Source: Pasteurellaceae bacterium Macca (GTDB lineage Bacteria > Pseudomonadota > Gammaproteobacteria > Enterobacterales > Pasteurellaceae). From it: DNA of 64,000 nucleotides. Where the stretch lies: the NCBI GenBank assembly GCA_023101485.1, contig LVZB01000030.1, positions 62,001-126,000 of the forward strand. The letters are read 5' to 3'. Position numbers and translations under genes: made by a program. Within the stretch, counting starts at the first letter, position 1. Every line of letters begins with the position of its first letter. Positions 1 through 9,289 of the stretch are shown here, one piece after another. The notes under the pieces were generated by a model, which did not search any database, had not been told where the DNA came from, and was given only the letters and a program-made list of their open reading frames with translations.

Positions 1-799
1 GTTCGCTAAGTTGCAGTTGGCGATCAAATCTCAGGCGGTTATCGTAGCGTTTTAGCTGTAAATGCAGGGCAAAACGCATTTGAAAGAGTAGCCCTTGGGC
101 GTGTTTTAATTCGTGGTATTCCTCGGGGGAGAGTAGCCCTTTCTCAAAGATCTGTTCCACAGAATAGACACCATATTGACGAAGGATAATCCACTGCATT
201 AAATGCAGATCCCGCAACCCACCGGGGCTGTGCTTTAAATCGGGTTCAAGGTTGTAGCTTGTATTGTGATAACGGGCGTAACGGCTGGCTTTTTCTGCCA
301 TTTTTGCCGTGAAGAAATCAGAAATAGCCCAAAAATCTGCCTGATAAAGCCGTTCCATCAGTTGTTGCCAAAGGCTTTTGTTACCCGTAATCAGCCGACT
401 TTCAAACAGGTTGGTGGCAACAGAAAGCTCTTCTTTCCCCACGCTCAGGCACTCATCAAGGGTTCGGATGGCAGAGCCTAATTGTAATTTGCAATCCCAC
501 AAGAGATTAAACAGTTGGTTGAGTTGCGTGTGGGTTTGTTCATCGAGGGGATTTTCGCAAAGGACAAGAATATCCAGATCCGAGAGGGGGAACATCTCTC
601 TTCGCCCATAGCCCCCCACGGCGATTAAGGCTAAATCGCTGCGTTGATCGAAGCCGAAGGTCTGCCAGAGTTTGAGGAGTAAGCCGTCATAAAATTGGCT
701 ACGTTGTAAAATCAGCTGATGGACGTCGTGGTGGGGAAAATCGCTTTTTTGTTGGGCGTTAAAGTGGGCTAATTCGGCTTTGAGGAGATCGGCATTCAT
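1..799 (-). CDS. glnD: [Protein-PII] uridylyltransferase GlnD, N-terminal part
   Basis: GlnD uridylylates and deuridylylates the PII signalling protein according to glutamine level, and so sets nitrogen assimilation. The reverse strand is open from the ATG at 799 to the window edge, giving about 266 residues of a protein usually near 870. The nucleotidyltransferase signature is visible around residues 60-75 (GGYGRREMFPLSDLD, with the metal-binding S-D-x-D), followed by the GlnE/GlnD-like helical region (SPGGLRDLHLMQW). The C-terminal HD and ACT domains lie outside the window. An uptake core (803-811) sits just before the start. The family call rests on these motifs and is firm; completeness of the gene cannot be judged here. 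Confidence 0.93.
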   Translation of the reverse strand, partial: MNADLLKAELAHFNAQQKSDFPHHDVHQLILQRSQFYDGLLLKLWQTFGFDQRSDLALIAVGGYGRREMFPLSDLDILVLCENPLDEQTHTQLNQLFNLLWDCKLQLGSAIRTLDECLSVGKEELSVATNLFESRLITGNKSLWQQLMERLYQADFWAISDFFTAKMAEKASRYARYHNTSYNLEPDLKHSPGGLRDLHLMQWIILRQYGVYSVEQIFEKGLLSPEEYHELKHAQGLLFQMRFALHLQLKRYDNRLRFDRQLQLSE

Positions 800-802
800 A
801 GT

Positions 803-811
803 ACAAGCGGT
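803..811 (+). repeat. DNA uptake signal sequence, Apl type (representative)
   Basis: The 9-bp core ACAAGCGGT is the uptake signal of the Apl branch of Pasteurellaceae. This copy is followed by the usual AT-rich stretch. Other clear intergenic copies are at 6939-6947, 12725-12733, 15806-15814, 21773-21781, 35159-35167 and 50926-50934 on the plus strand, and at 21869-21877, 42092-42100 and 63798-63806 reversed. Many more lie inside genes. Inverted pairs form several of the terminators listed separately. Confidence 0.9.
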
Positions 812-838
812 CGAAAAAAAGGGAAAATTTGTTCGGCA

Positions 839-862
839 GAAAAATGGGGGCGAATGCCCCCA
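839..862 (-). terminator. Intrinsic terminator of ushA
   Basis: On the minus strand, a TGGGGGC/GCCCCCA stem (845-851 with 856-862) is followed by a short T-rich run, seven bases past the ushA stop codon. Confidence 0.75.
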
Positions 863-868
863 GCCAAA

Positions 869-2512
869 TTATTTGTAGATGATGTCGTTTTTCGGATCGA
901 ATTTTGACGCATCAATGACTTTATTCTCTTCAAAGAATGCTTTTAGCATTTCCGCATCAATAAAGCCGGTATTCACGTAACTTGGGTGTTTTTTCATCAC
1001 TGGGTAGCCATCACCACCTGCGGCACAGTAATCAGGGATAGACACTTTATATTTTTTGCCTAAATCGAGGGCTTTTCCACCGATTTTCACCTCCGACACT
1101 TGCTTCGCGCTGCGATCAACGACCATTGAAATTCCAGCAAATTGTGGGTAAGCCCCCATATCTACTTCTTTTAATGCCACAACATTGAGGTAATCAAGAA
1201 GTTCTTGTCCGGTGAGATCAATGGTCGCAATCATATTGCCGAACGGTTGTACCGTCAGGATACTTTTATAGGTAACATCGCCCTCATCAATGGAAGCACG
1301 TACGCCACCGGAGTTGACGATACCGATATCCGCTTTCACACGTTCCATTTGGGATTGGGCAATTAAACGACCGAGATTGGTTTGGTGGAAGCGGACGATT
1401 TCACGATCTCCGACTAATTTCCCCTTCACTTCACCCACTTTTACGCCGAGGAGTTTATCCCCTTCGTCTTGGTATTTTTTCAAGTGGTCATAAACGGCTT
1501 TGTCTTCGGCGATTTCATCTTGATAGAGTTTGTATTCGCTCTTACCGTCTGCGAGTTTGATTTTCTGTTTTAAATTCATTGGAATGAGGTGGTAATCCAC
1601 TAATTTGGTTTCACCATTTTTGAATTCAAAATCAGCACGGCCTAAATATTTCCCCCATTCGCCGGCTTGGACGATCCAAGTGCCATTTTGGAAATCGGGG
1701 CGACATTTTTCCGTTGGTTTGTATTTGGCATTGAATGTGCCGTCTTCATTTAAGCAGACGGTATCGTGGGTATGCCCCCCAACGATAACATCAAACGCCC
1801 CTTTCTCTAAGGTACGCGCGAGGGAAACATCCCCTGGGGCATTCATACCATGTTGCGCATTGAAATAGTAGCCCATATGGGTTAAGGCGATACGCACGTC
1901 CGGTTTCTCTTTTTCGTTGATTTCCGCTAATGTCGCTTTTGCGGTGGCAATCGGGTTGTTGAATACCACGTTGCCGGTGACTTCTGGGTTACCGAGTTTC
2001 GCGGTATCTTCGGTGGTTAAGCCTACCACTGCCACTTTTAAGCCCTGTTTGTTGAGTAGGGTGTAAGGTTTAACGAGGGTTTTATCCGTTTTTTTGTTAA
2101 TCACGTTAGCCGATAAGAACGGGAATTTTGCCCATTTTTCTTGCATATCAAGGACTTGCAACGGAGAGTCAAATTCGTGGTTACCTAAAACTAAGGCTTC
2201 CACGCCGAGCATATTTAAGCCTTCTACATCGGGTTTGGCATTTTGCATATCGGATTCAGGCACACCAGTGTTGAAATCCCCTGCGTGGAGGAAGATCACT
2301 TCTCCGCCTTTGGCTTCCACTTCTTTACGAATATTGTCAATAGCGGTTTTTTGGGCGGCAAAACCGTATTCGTTTTTGTCATTTTTCCAGAAATGACCGT
2401 GGGTATCGTTAATATGTAAGACGGTAAATTTGTAGGTTTTGTCCGCTTCATAAGCCATAGCGGTTGTTGCAGAGAGAAGAGCAACAGAAAGGAGAGTTTT
2501 GTTAAATTTCAT
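869..2512 (-). CDS. ushA: Periplasmic 5'-nucleotidase / UDP-sugar hydrolase
   Basis: 547 residues. The enzyme dephosphorylates nucleotides and hydrolyses UDP-sugars in the periplasm, salvaging nucleosides and sugars. A signal peptide (about residues 1-20, ending A-M-A) leads into the metallophosphatase domain: HINDTHGHF, GDFNTG, GNHEFD and GGHTHD carry the di-metal ligands. The C-terminal substrate domain is recognised by NSGGVRAS and GGDGYP. The frame extends 22 codons further upstream, but the ATG at 2512 is chosen because AAGGT precedes it at good spacing and the signal peptide begins there. The gene lies downstream of dgkA with a terminator between them. NadN-like NAD nucleotidase is a related family member common in Haemophilus, so substrate preference is inferred. 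Confidence 0.88.
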   Translation of the reverse strand: MKFNKTLLSVALLSATTAMAYEADKTYKFTVLHINDTHGHFWKNDKNEYGFAAQKTAIDNIRKEVEAKGGEVIFLHAGDFNTGVPESDMQNAKPDVEGLNMLGVEALVLGNHEFDSPLQVLDMQEKWAKFPFLSANVINKKTDKTLVKPYTLLNKQGLKVAVVGLTTEDTAKLGNPEVTGNVVFNNPIATAKATLAEINEKEKPDVRIALTHMGYYFNAQHGMNAPGDVSLARTLEKGAFDVIVGGHTHDTVCLNEDGTFNAKYKPTEKCRPDFQNGTWIVQAGEWGKYLGRADFEFKNGETKLVDYHLIPMNLKQKIKLADGKSEYKLYQDEIAEDKAVYDHLKKYQDEGDKLLGVKVGEVKGKLVGDREIVRFHQTNLGRLIAQSQMERVKADIGIVNSGGVRASIDEGDVTYKSILTVQPFGNMIATIDLTGQELLDYLNVVALKEVDMGAYPQFAGISMVVDRSAKQVSEVKIGGKALDLGKKYKVSIPDYCAAGGDGYPVMKKHPSYVNTGFIDAEMLKAFFEENKVIDASKFDPKNDIIYK

Positions 2513-2576
2513 AAAAGTACCTTTTAAATGATGGCGAAACAACCGCCCTTGGCGAATAGGCTTTGCAAAAAAGCCC

Positions 2577-2616
2577 AAAAAAAAGACCGCTTGTAAGTCT
2601 TATTCTACAAGCGATC
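2577..2616 (-). terminator. Terminator of dgkA made of an inverted uptake-sequence pair
   Basis: Read on the minus strand, an imperfect stem (TACAAGCGGT-type core at 2585-2595 paired with 2606-2616, one mismatch) is followed by eight T residues. It starts three bases after the dgkA stop. Confidence 0.8.
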
Positions 2617-2618
2617 CG

Positions 2619-2981
2619 TTAAAAAAAGAGAATGAGTAACCACGTTAGCCCCATGAGCACCATTGCCATAAACACCGCTGCAGATCCGATATCCTTAGCT
2701 CTGCCAGAGAGCTCGTGGTATTCCGATCCAATGCGATCAACCACATTTTCCACGGCACTGTTAAGCAGTTCGACGATAAGCACCAACAAGGCTGTGCCGG
2801 TCAGTAGCACTTTTTCGACCGCACCATTGCCAAGGTAAAGTCCAAGGGGCAGGATTACAAGAGCAAGCCAAACTTCTTGACGGAAAGCGGCTTCGTAAAT
2901 ATAGGCGGCTTTTAGGCCTTTCATGGAAAATCCAGCGGCTCGAATAACGCGGTGGAAACTGGCTTTATTTTCAGGTTTCAT
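2619..2981 (-). CDS. dgkA: Diacylglycerol kinase
   Basis: 120 residues, close to the usual 120-122 of the small prokaryotic diacylglycerol kinase. It phosphorylates diacylglycerol released during membrane-derived glucan and lipid turnover, returning it to phospholipid synthesis in the inner membrane. The signature ELLNSAVENVVDR (about residues 67-79) contains the catalytic glutamate and the ATP-site residues. Three hydrophobic segments fit the trimeric family topology. The ribosome-binding site is weak. The gene is monocistronic, with its own terminator. Confidence 0.95.
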   Translation of the reverse strand: MKPENKASFHRVIRAAGFSMKGLKAAYIYEAAFRQEVWLALVILPLGLYLGNGAVEKVLLTGTALLVLIVELLNSAVENVVDRIGSEYHELSGRAKDIGSAAVFMAMVLMGLTWLLILFF

Positions 2982-3230
2982 AGAGTTTAATTAAAGTAAA
3001 AATTGGCAGTATTTTACCGAAAATTCTACTAATAAAAAGCCTCTTTTGGCGGTTTTAGTAACAAATTTATCTTTTAACCGAAAAATGCGTATAAAAAGTT
3101 AAATTTCCGTAAATTATAAATAGAAATTATCATTTCACTATTCCCAATTAAACTATTCTAGGCTACTCTTTAAGACCTTTTTAGGTGGATAGATGGCTAA
3201 GCGGTTTATCTTTTTTATACAGGAAATAAT

Positions 3231-4436
3231 ATGAGTACTTCATTAAGTTCAAAAATCCTCGGTGGCAATTTAGTATTACGCATTGCCACGGGGTTAGTGC
3301 TAGGCGTGGTTTTAGCATTAATCAGTAAAGAATGGGCGACCTCCGTGGGCGTTTTAGGGCAATTTTTCGTAAAATCGTTACGGGCGATTGCACCGATTTT
3401 GGTGTTTATTTTAGTTATTGCTTCGATTGCGAATAAAGAAGTCGGCAGTGATAGCCGCTTAAAACCGATTTTAGTGTTATATCTATTAGGCACATTTTCT
3501 GCATCGCTAATTGCGGTTATTTTAAGTTTTATTTTTCCGACAACCTTAGAGCTAGTGGTTAGCCCAGACGGTCTAGCACCGCCACAAGGTGTAGGTGAAG
3601 TCTTAAAAACGGTAATTTTTAATGTCGTGGATAACCCATTAAGTGCTATCACTAATGCGAACTTTATCGGTATTCTGGCTTGGTCTATCGGTTTAGGCGT
3701 GGCGTTACGTCACGGCGCACCTAGCACGAAATTATTCTTAAATGATATGTCTGATGCGGTGACGGCAGTAGTGAAAGTGGTTATCGCTTTTGCGCCTATT
3801 GGCGTATTCGGTTTAGTGGCAGAAACCGTGGCAGTTAATGGTATTAATGCTTTTGAAGGTTACGGTAAATTACTGGCAGTATTACTTGGCTCAATGGCGA
3901 TTATGGCGTTTATCATTAATCCGTTAATTGTATATAGCAAAATTCGCCGTAATCCATACCCATTAACCTTTACTTGTTTGCGTGAAAGTGGTGTTACTGC
4001 ATTCTTTACCCGCAGTTCAGCAGCGAATATCCCAGTAAATATGGGCTTAGCAAAACGTTTAGGCTTAAAAGAAGAAATCTATTCTGTGGCGATTCCACTG
4101 GGTGCGAATATCAATATGGCAGGGGCGGCGATTACCATTACCGTATTAACCCTTGCTGCCGCTTATACCCAAGGTATTCAGCCGGATTTTGCGACCGCTA
4201 TTTTATTAAGTTTTGTCGCATCGATTTGTGCCTGTGGTGCATCGGGTGTGGCTGGCGGTTCATTACTGTTAATCCCCTTAGCGTGTAGTTTATTTAACAT
4301 TCCAAATGATGTGGCAGCCCAAGTCATTGGTGTTGGCTTTATCATTGGGGTGATCCAAGACTCCGCCGAAACGGCATTAAACTCCTCTACGGACGTGCTC
4401 TTTACCGCTGCGGTCAGTATGGGTGATGAAAGATAA
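3231..4436 (+). CDS. sstT: Na+/serine-threonine symporter
   Basis: 401 residues, a dicarboxylate/amino acid:cation symporter (DAACS) with eight or more hydrophobic segments. It imports serine and threonine with sodium. The family repeats are visible: [12 protein letters not shown] (residues about 259-270) resembles the first re-entrant loop, and [12 protein letters not shown] the sodium-binding segment. The start ATG follows AGGAAATA. The gene stands alone, followed by a strong terminator. The 2982-3230 gap before it is AT-rich and no conserved element was recognised there. Confidence 0.93.
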   Translation: MSTSLSSKILGGNLVLRIATGLVLGVVLALISKEWATSVGVLGQFFVKSLRAIAPILVFILVIASIANKEVGSDSRLKPILVLYLLGTFSASLIAVILSFIFPTTLELVVSPDGLAPPQGVGEVLKTVIFNVVDNPLSAITNANFIGILAWSIGLGVALRHGAPSTKLFLNDMSDAVTAVVKVVIAFAPIGVFGLVAETVAVNGINAFEGYGKLLAVLLGSMAIMAFIINPLIVYSKIRRNPYPLTFTCLRESGVTAFFTRSSAANIPVNMGLAKRLGLKEEIYSVAIPLGANINMAGAAITITVLTLAAAYTQGIQPDFATAILLSFVASICACGASGVAGGSLLLIPLACSLFNIPNDVAAQVIGVGFIIGVIQDSAETALNSSTDVLFTAAVSMGDER

Positions 4437-4461
4437 TCTCAGCATTTAGCGTGAAATAGTC

Positions 4462-4491
4462 AAAGGCAGCCAAAAGGTTGCCTTTATTTTT
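4462..4491 (+). terminator. Intrinsic terminator of sstT
   Basis: Stem AAAGGCAGCC/GGTTGCCTTT with one G-T pair and an AAAA loop, followed by ATTTTT. The T tract runs into the candidate CRP-S site of comEC. Confidence 0.85.
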
Positions 4492-4553
4492 GTGATCGTC
4501 ATCGAAAAAACTGCCCCTTTTTCCTCTCTTTTTCTCCCTATTCAGTCGATACT
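4487..4553 (+). promoter_or_regulatory. Candidate CRP-S (competence) site and promoter for comEC
   Basis: TTTTGTGATCGTCATCGAAAA (4487-4507) has the TG(C/T)GA-N6-TCG(C/A)A core with flanking T and A runs seen in Sxy-dependent CRP-S sites of Pasteurellaceae. Its centre is at 4498.5. A -10-like GATACT is at 4548-4553, so a start near 4560 would put the site at about -61. The right half-site (TCGAA) deviates from the canonical TCGCA. The assignment is inference from pattern and from the known CRP-S control of comEC/rec2. Confidence 0.45.
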
Positions 4554-4579
4554 CCTTTTATTTTTGACTAAATCCGATC

Positions 4580-6918
4580 ATGACGCTTGACCGTGCCTGT
4601 GGGCTATTTTGCCTTGCCTTGTTACCTATTTTGATCCTGCCACCACAATGGCTTGGTCTCGGGTGGCTTGTAGGGCTATGCTTCTGTTTATTTGTGCCTC
4701 GCCATTGGCTTTATGCCGTTGTGGGCTTGTTGGTGATGGTCAGTTATCACAATGTACATCAGTTACGTACCTTCGCAGAAAGTGTGCAGGCAAACAAGCG
4801 GTCAGAAAAAGTGGCGATTTTGCACATCCTAAAACAGCAAGATTACCAACGTGCCATCGCACAAAATACCCAAGGTGAGCGTTTTTATTTGAATTGGCAA
4901 AGCGACACGCTGTTAGTTCTAAATGGGCGTTATCAAATAGATGCCAAAATCCGCCCAATTTCCGCAAGGTTGAATGAGGGCAATTTTGATCGCCAACGGT
5001 GGCTATTTGCCCAGCGTTTAACCCATTTGGCAACGGTCAAGAAAGCTGATTATCTTGGGCAGAATGTAACGTTAAGAACTCAGTGGCTAAACTGTGTCAC
5101 ACATCAAACCGCCGATTTGTCTCATCAAGGCGTGCTATTAGCCTTAGCTTTTGGGGAACGGGCATGGCTGAATGGGGAGAGTTGGAAAAAATTTCAGCAA
5201 AGTGCGACTGCCCATTTGATTGCTATTTCAGGGCTACACATTGCCCTCGCTTTTGGGGTGGGGTTTTGGCTTGCCAAGTTGGGGCAGTGGGGAATTTTAC
5301 GGATCTTTCCAAGTAATTTGTATGGTTTATCCTACCGCTTGCCCCTTGTGGTGGGCTGGCTATTGGCGTTGGGGTATAGCTTTCTTGCAGGCTTTTCTGT
5401 GCCGACATTACGGGCAGTAGTGGCGATTAGCCTTGTTCTTGCCTGCCGATTTAGTCGCCGTCACTACACTCCTTGGCAGATGTGGCTAAGGTGCGTAGCG
5501 TTGCTCCTTGGCATTGAACCGTTGAATCTGATTTCTGATAGTTTTTGGCTCTCGATTTTAAGCGTAGTAGGGTTGATCTTTTGGTATCAACATTTCCCGT
5601 TATCGTTGATTGACGGCGTTTTACAAAAAAAGCAACCCTAAACGGGCGGTGCAAAAAGAGGAAAAAATATGACCGCTTGTTATATCAACTTTGCCATTTA
5701 CAGCTGGGGATTTTGCTCTGTTTTACCCCCATTCAGATCGCTTTTTTTGAAGGCATTAGCTGGGGATCTTTTTTCGCTAATCTTGTGATTGTGCCTTGGT
5801 ATAGCTTGCTCGTTGTGCCGTTGATTCTATTGAGTTTATTAACGGATAATCTGTTCCACACTTGGCAATTTGTGGCGGAACTTATCTCCCTTAGCCTTGA
5901 TTTTTTAACCCTTTTTGAGGGCAGTTGGCAGGGCTTAACGCATAAAATGCAGTATGCCGTGGTGGCGGTGGATTTACTGCTGTTGCTTGTGTTGTATCTC
6001 GTTTTACATCTGCGTTTAAGGCAAGACGCTTGGCGTTTGGGGCTTGGGGGAATTGGATTGGCGGTAGTCGGGTTGAGTGGTATTTATTATGGTCTGTTCC
6101 ATTTTCCCGAAAAACCGAAAATAGAGTGGATTCATTTTGATGTCGGGCAAGGGCTGGCAATGGGCTTTGTCTATGAAGGCGATGACGGAAAAAGAAAAGT
6201 AGTGCTGTATGATACTGGCGCAAGTTGGGCTGGTGGGAGTATGGCGGAATTAGAAATTCTGCCCTATTTAAAACGCCACGGCTTGCCTTTGACGGCTATT
6301 TTTATTAGCCATGAAGATAACGATCACGCCGGTGGTGTTCTGCCTTTATTACAGGCTTACCCCGAAGTAAGGCTAGTACAATCAGGGCGAAAACAGTATG
6401 GCAATCAACCTGTTGAACCTTGTGTAGCAGGGAAAAGATGGCATTTCGGCAGTTTGACATTTAAGGCAATTTACCCCGAAAGCGTTGTTCAACGAGCGAA
6501 AAATCGGGATTCTTGCGTTATTATCGGGGAAATTGAGAGAAAGAAGAATAAAGATGAGAAAGCCGAAACATACCGTTTTCTTTTAACGGGAGATAGCGGT
6601 ATGCGCGAGGAGCGTGAATATGCCCACCAAATCGGCAAACTCGATTTTCTACAAATCGGGCATCATGGGAGTAAAAATAGCACAAGTGAAGCCTTATTAC
6701 GTTTAACTCGTCCTCAATGGGGCATTATTTCAAGTGGGCGTTGGAACCCGTGGGGAATGCCCCATTTTACCGTCTTATCCCGTTTAAAAACGTGGCAAGT
6801 CAGCCCTTTAAAGACGGCGGAGCAGGGTATGATTCGGATTCAATTTTTTGACCATCATTATCAAATTCTCTCCACGCGCACACCGTTTAGCCCTTGGTAT
6901 CGGGCTTTTGTGCCTTAA
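4580..6918 (+). CDS. comEC: ComEC/Rec2 DNA-uptake channel, split in two frames
   Basis: ComEC is the inner-membrane channel that passes one DNA strand into the cytoplasm during transformation. The first frame (4580-5641, 353 residues) holds the N-terminal domain and the competence core (ISGLHIALAFG, then FSVPTLRAVVA). The second frame (open from before 5677 to 6918) continues with FTPIQIAFFEGISWGSF and the C-terminal metallo-beta-lactamase-like domain (ISHEDNDHAGG, GHHGSKNS). The two are one gene. A -1 ribosomal slip, or one extra A in the seven-A run at 5625-5631, gives an uninterrupted protein of about 779 residues, the size of Haemophilus Rec2 as I recall it. As written, the first frame ends at TAA 5639-5641. 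The gene may be inactive, a homopolymer sequencing error, or read by programmed frameshifting. Confidence 0.88.
5626..5681 (+). other. Candidate -1 frameshift signal in comEC
   Basis: A AAA AAG (5626-5632) is positioned exactly in the zero frame (CAA AAA AAG) like the dnaX slippery heptamer. Eight bases later a 10-bp stem can form between 5641-5650 (AACGGGCGGT) and 5672-5681 (ACCGCTTGTT), with two G-T pairs and a 21-base loop. The zero-frame stop lies in between. The -1 frame after the slip runs into the second comEC half without a stop. The stem's right arm is an uptake core. Confidence 0.55.
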
Positions 6919-7029
6919 TTTTCCCTCTATTTTGTTTCACAAGCGGTAGAATTTTACAGAAAATTTGCAAAATGGCGTGCCTTGCTTTATGGTTCGCCCC
7001 TTAACGCTTGTAAAGGCAAAATTAACGCT

Positions 7030-7057
7030 ACGCAAACGTTTTCTTTTTTTGTAGAAT
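7030..7057 (+). promoter_or_regulatory. PurR operator and promoter of cvpA-purF
   Basis: ACGCAAACGTTTTCTT (7030-7045) matches the purine repressor operator consensus essentially completely. A -10-like TAGAAT lies at 7052-7057, so the operator covers the -35 region. This fits repression of the purine operon by PurR with hypoxanthine or guanine. Confidence 0.85.
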
Positions 7058-7085
7058 ACACACCGTTTTTTTTATTGAGGTTCTT

Positions 7086-7589
7086 ATGATTGATGCATTT
7101 ATTCTCGGCATTATTGTTTTTTCATTGTTAGTGAGCTTATGGCGAGGCTTTATTCAAGAGGTGATGTCGTTAGCCGGTTGGGTGGTAGCATTTTTTATTG
7201 CGAGTAAATTCTACCCTTATTTAAGTGGTTATTTGTTGCAAGTCGATTCACCGTATTTACAAAATTCTGAATATTTACGTAATGGCGTGGCAGCGGGGAT
7301 CTTATTCCTCGCGGTAATTATTGTCAGTGCCATTATCAATGCGTTATTAGGGCAGTTAGTGACAAAAACAGGGTTAAGTGGCACAGATCGCGTACTGGGT
7401 GCGGCCTTTGGCGTGCTACGCGGTATCTTTATTGTGGCAGCGATTCTGTTCTTCTTAGATACGTTCACGACCTTTAATCAAAGTGAATTATGGAAAGAGT
7501 CAAAATTGATTCCTCATTTTGATTTCATTGTGAAGTGGTTTTTTGAGCAACTTCAAGCGAATTCTAGTTTATTAAAATCGACAAATTAA
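7086..7589 (+). CDS. cvpA: CvpA family membrane protein
   Basis: 167 residues with four hydrophobic segments. CvpA is an inner-membrane protein needed for colicin V production in E. coli and linked to envelope stress resistance; its molecular role is not settled. The N-terminus (IDAFILGIIVFSLLVSLWRGF) and the GTDRVLGAAFG loop are typical. It is the first gene of the PurR-controlled cvpA-purF pair, with nine bases between the genes, as in other gamma-proteobacteria. Confidence 0.93.
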   Translation: MIDAFILGIIVFSLLVSLWRGFIQEVMSLAGWVVAFFIASKFYPYLSGYLLQVDSPYLQNSEYLRNGVAAGILFLAVIIVSAIINALLGQLVTKTGLSGTDRVLGAAFGVLRGIFIVAAILFFLDTFTTFNQSELWKESKLIPHFDFIVKWFFEQLQANSSLLKSTN

Positions 7590-7598
7590 GGGGTTATT

Positions 7599-9107
7599 AT
7601 GTGCGGAATTGTCGGCATTATCGGCAACACACCTGTTAATCAGGCAATTTATGATGGGCTGACGCTGTTACAGCACCGTGGGCAAGATGCTGCGGGCATT
7701 GTGACGATTGATGATGAAAATCGCTTCCGCTTGCGTAAAGCAAATGGGTTGGTCAGTGATGTGTTTCGCCAAGAGCATATGCTTCGCTTACAAGGCAAGA
7801 TCGGTATCGGGCATGTGCGTTACCCAACGGCAGGCAGTTCAAGCGTTTCAGAAGCCCAGCCTTTTTATGTGAATTCACCTTATGGCTTAACCCTCGTTCA
7901 TAATGGGAATTTAACCAATAATGCGGCGCTAAAACAGCTACTCTTTACTTTGGCAAAACGCCATGTGAATACCAATTCGGATTCCGAGTCATTACTGAAT
8001 ATTTTTGCGCACTATCTTGATCAGTATGAACAGTTAAGTGCAGACAATATTTTTGAAACCGTCCGCAAAACCAATGCCATTATCAAAGGCGGTTATGCTT
8101 GTTTAGCGATGATCATTGGCCACGGTATGGTGGCATTTCGTGACCCTCACGGTATTCGTCCATTGGTATTAGGTCAGCGTGAAGTGGAAGGCAAAACCGA
8201 ATATATGTTTGCCTCCGAAAGCGTTGCCCTTGATGTGGTGGGCTTTGATTATGTGCGAGATGTGCAACCCGGTGAAGCCATTTACATTACTTTAGACGGT
8301 CAGTTCCATTCGGCAATTTGTACCGAAAATGCCAAACTGAATCCGTGTATTTTTGAGTATGTCTATTTTGCGCGACCGGATTCTGTGATCGATGGCGTGT
8401 CTGTTTATGCCGCCCGTGTGCATATGGGGCGTTTCCTTGGTGAGAAAATCGCCAAAGCGTGGGCCGATGTGTTAGATGAAATTGATGTAGTCATCCCAAT
8501 TCCTGAAACCTCCACGGATATTGCCTTGCAAATTGCGAATGTGCTGAATAAGCCTTATCGCCAAGGTTTTGTGAAAAACCGTTATGTCGCACGCACCTTT
8601 ATTATGCCAGGGCAAGCACAGCGAAAAAGCTCCGTTCGCCGTAAGCTCAATGCCATTGCGACCGAATTTAAGGGCAAAAATGTGTTGTTAGTGGATGACT
8701 CTATCGTCCGTGGCACGACGTCTGAACAGATCGTCGAAATGGCACGTTCTGCCGGGGCGAAAAAAGTTTTCTTTGCCTCGGCTGCGCCAGAAGTGCGTTA
8801 TCCAAACGTTTATGGAATTGATATGCCAACCTGTGAGGAACTTGTGGCTTATAACCGCAGTGTGGAAGAAGTGGCGGAAATTATCGGCGTGGATCGTTTA
8901 ATTTTCCAAGATCTCAGTGCTTTATTCCAATCAGTCCAGATGGAAAACCCAGCTATTCACCATTTTGATGCTTCGGTCTTTACCGGGGAGTACATCACCG
9001 GTGATGTGGATCAAGCTTATTTGAATGCGATTGCTTGCGCGCGAAATGATAAAGCCAAAGCACGGCAAGCCAAGCAAGCGACTAATTTAGAAATCCATAA
9101 TGAATAA
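7599..9107 (+). CDS. purF: Amidophosphoribosyltransferase
   Basis: 502 residues. PurF makes phosphoribosylamine from PRPP and glutamine, the first committed step of purine synthesis. Met is followed by Cys2, the N-terminal nucleophile of the glutaminase domain (CGIVGI). [11 protein letters not shown] and GHVRYPTAG follow. The phosphoribosyltransferase domain carries the PRPP loop [13 protein letters not shown] at about residues 363-376. The ATG at 7599 is fixed by the required Cys2. Co-transcribed with cvpA under the PUR box. Confidence 0.97.
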   Translation: MCGIVGIIGNTPVNQAIYDGLTLLQHRGQDAAGIVTIDDENRFRLRKANGLVSDVFRQEHMLRLQGKIGIGHVRYPTAGSSSVSEAQPFYVNSPYGLTLVHNGNLTNNAALKQLLFTLAKRHVNTNSDSESLLNIFAHYLDQYEQLSADNIFETVRKTNAIIKGGYACLAMIIGHGMVAFRDPHGIRPLVLGQREVEGKTEYMFASESVALDVVGFDYVRDVQPGEAIYITLDGQFHSAICTENAKLNPCIFEYVYFARPDSVIDGVSVYAARVHMGRFLGEKIAKAWADVLDEIDVVIPIPETSTDIALQIANVLNKPYRQGFVKNRYVARTFIMPGQAQRKSSVRRKLNAIATEFKGKNVLLVDDSIVRGTTSEQIVEMARSAGAKKVFFASAAPEVRYPNVYGIDMPTCEELVAYNRSVEEVAEIIGVDRLIFQDLSALFQSVQMENPAIHHFDASVFTGEYITGDVDQAYLNAIACARNDKAKARQAKQATNLEIHNE

Positions 9108-9123
9108 TCTTGCCTCATTAATT

Positions 9124-9149
9124 AGCCGTTCCGATGAACGGCTTTTTTA
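9124..9149 (+). terminator. Intrinsic terminator of cvpA-purF
   Basis: Stem AGCCGTT/AACGGCT with a six-base loop followed by a T run, 17 bases after the purF stop. Confidence 0.85.
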
Positions 9150-9289
9150 TGACAAGCGGTCGTTTTTTAGGCGTAATTTGCACCGGCTTTCCCCTTCTTT
9201 TTCGTAGGATTTCTTGTGCATTTTTCTCTTCTCTTGGCATAAACGTGCTAGAATCTCGGCATTTTTCAGTAAAAAATTAAGGACATCGT

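Noticed and set aside
3215-3652. 145-codon open frame antisense to the sstT start
   Set aside because: Composition is typical of a shadow frame, and it overlaps a well-supported transporter gene.
5223-5654. Open frames antisense to comEC and near the frame break
   Set aside because: They mirror the coding strand's codon pattern, lack ribosome-binding sites and show no family motifs.
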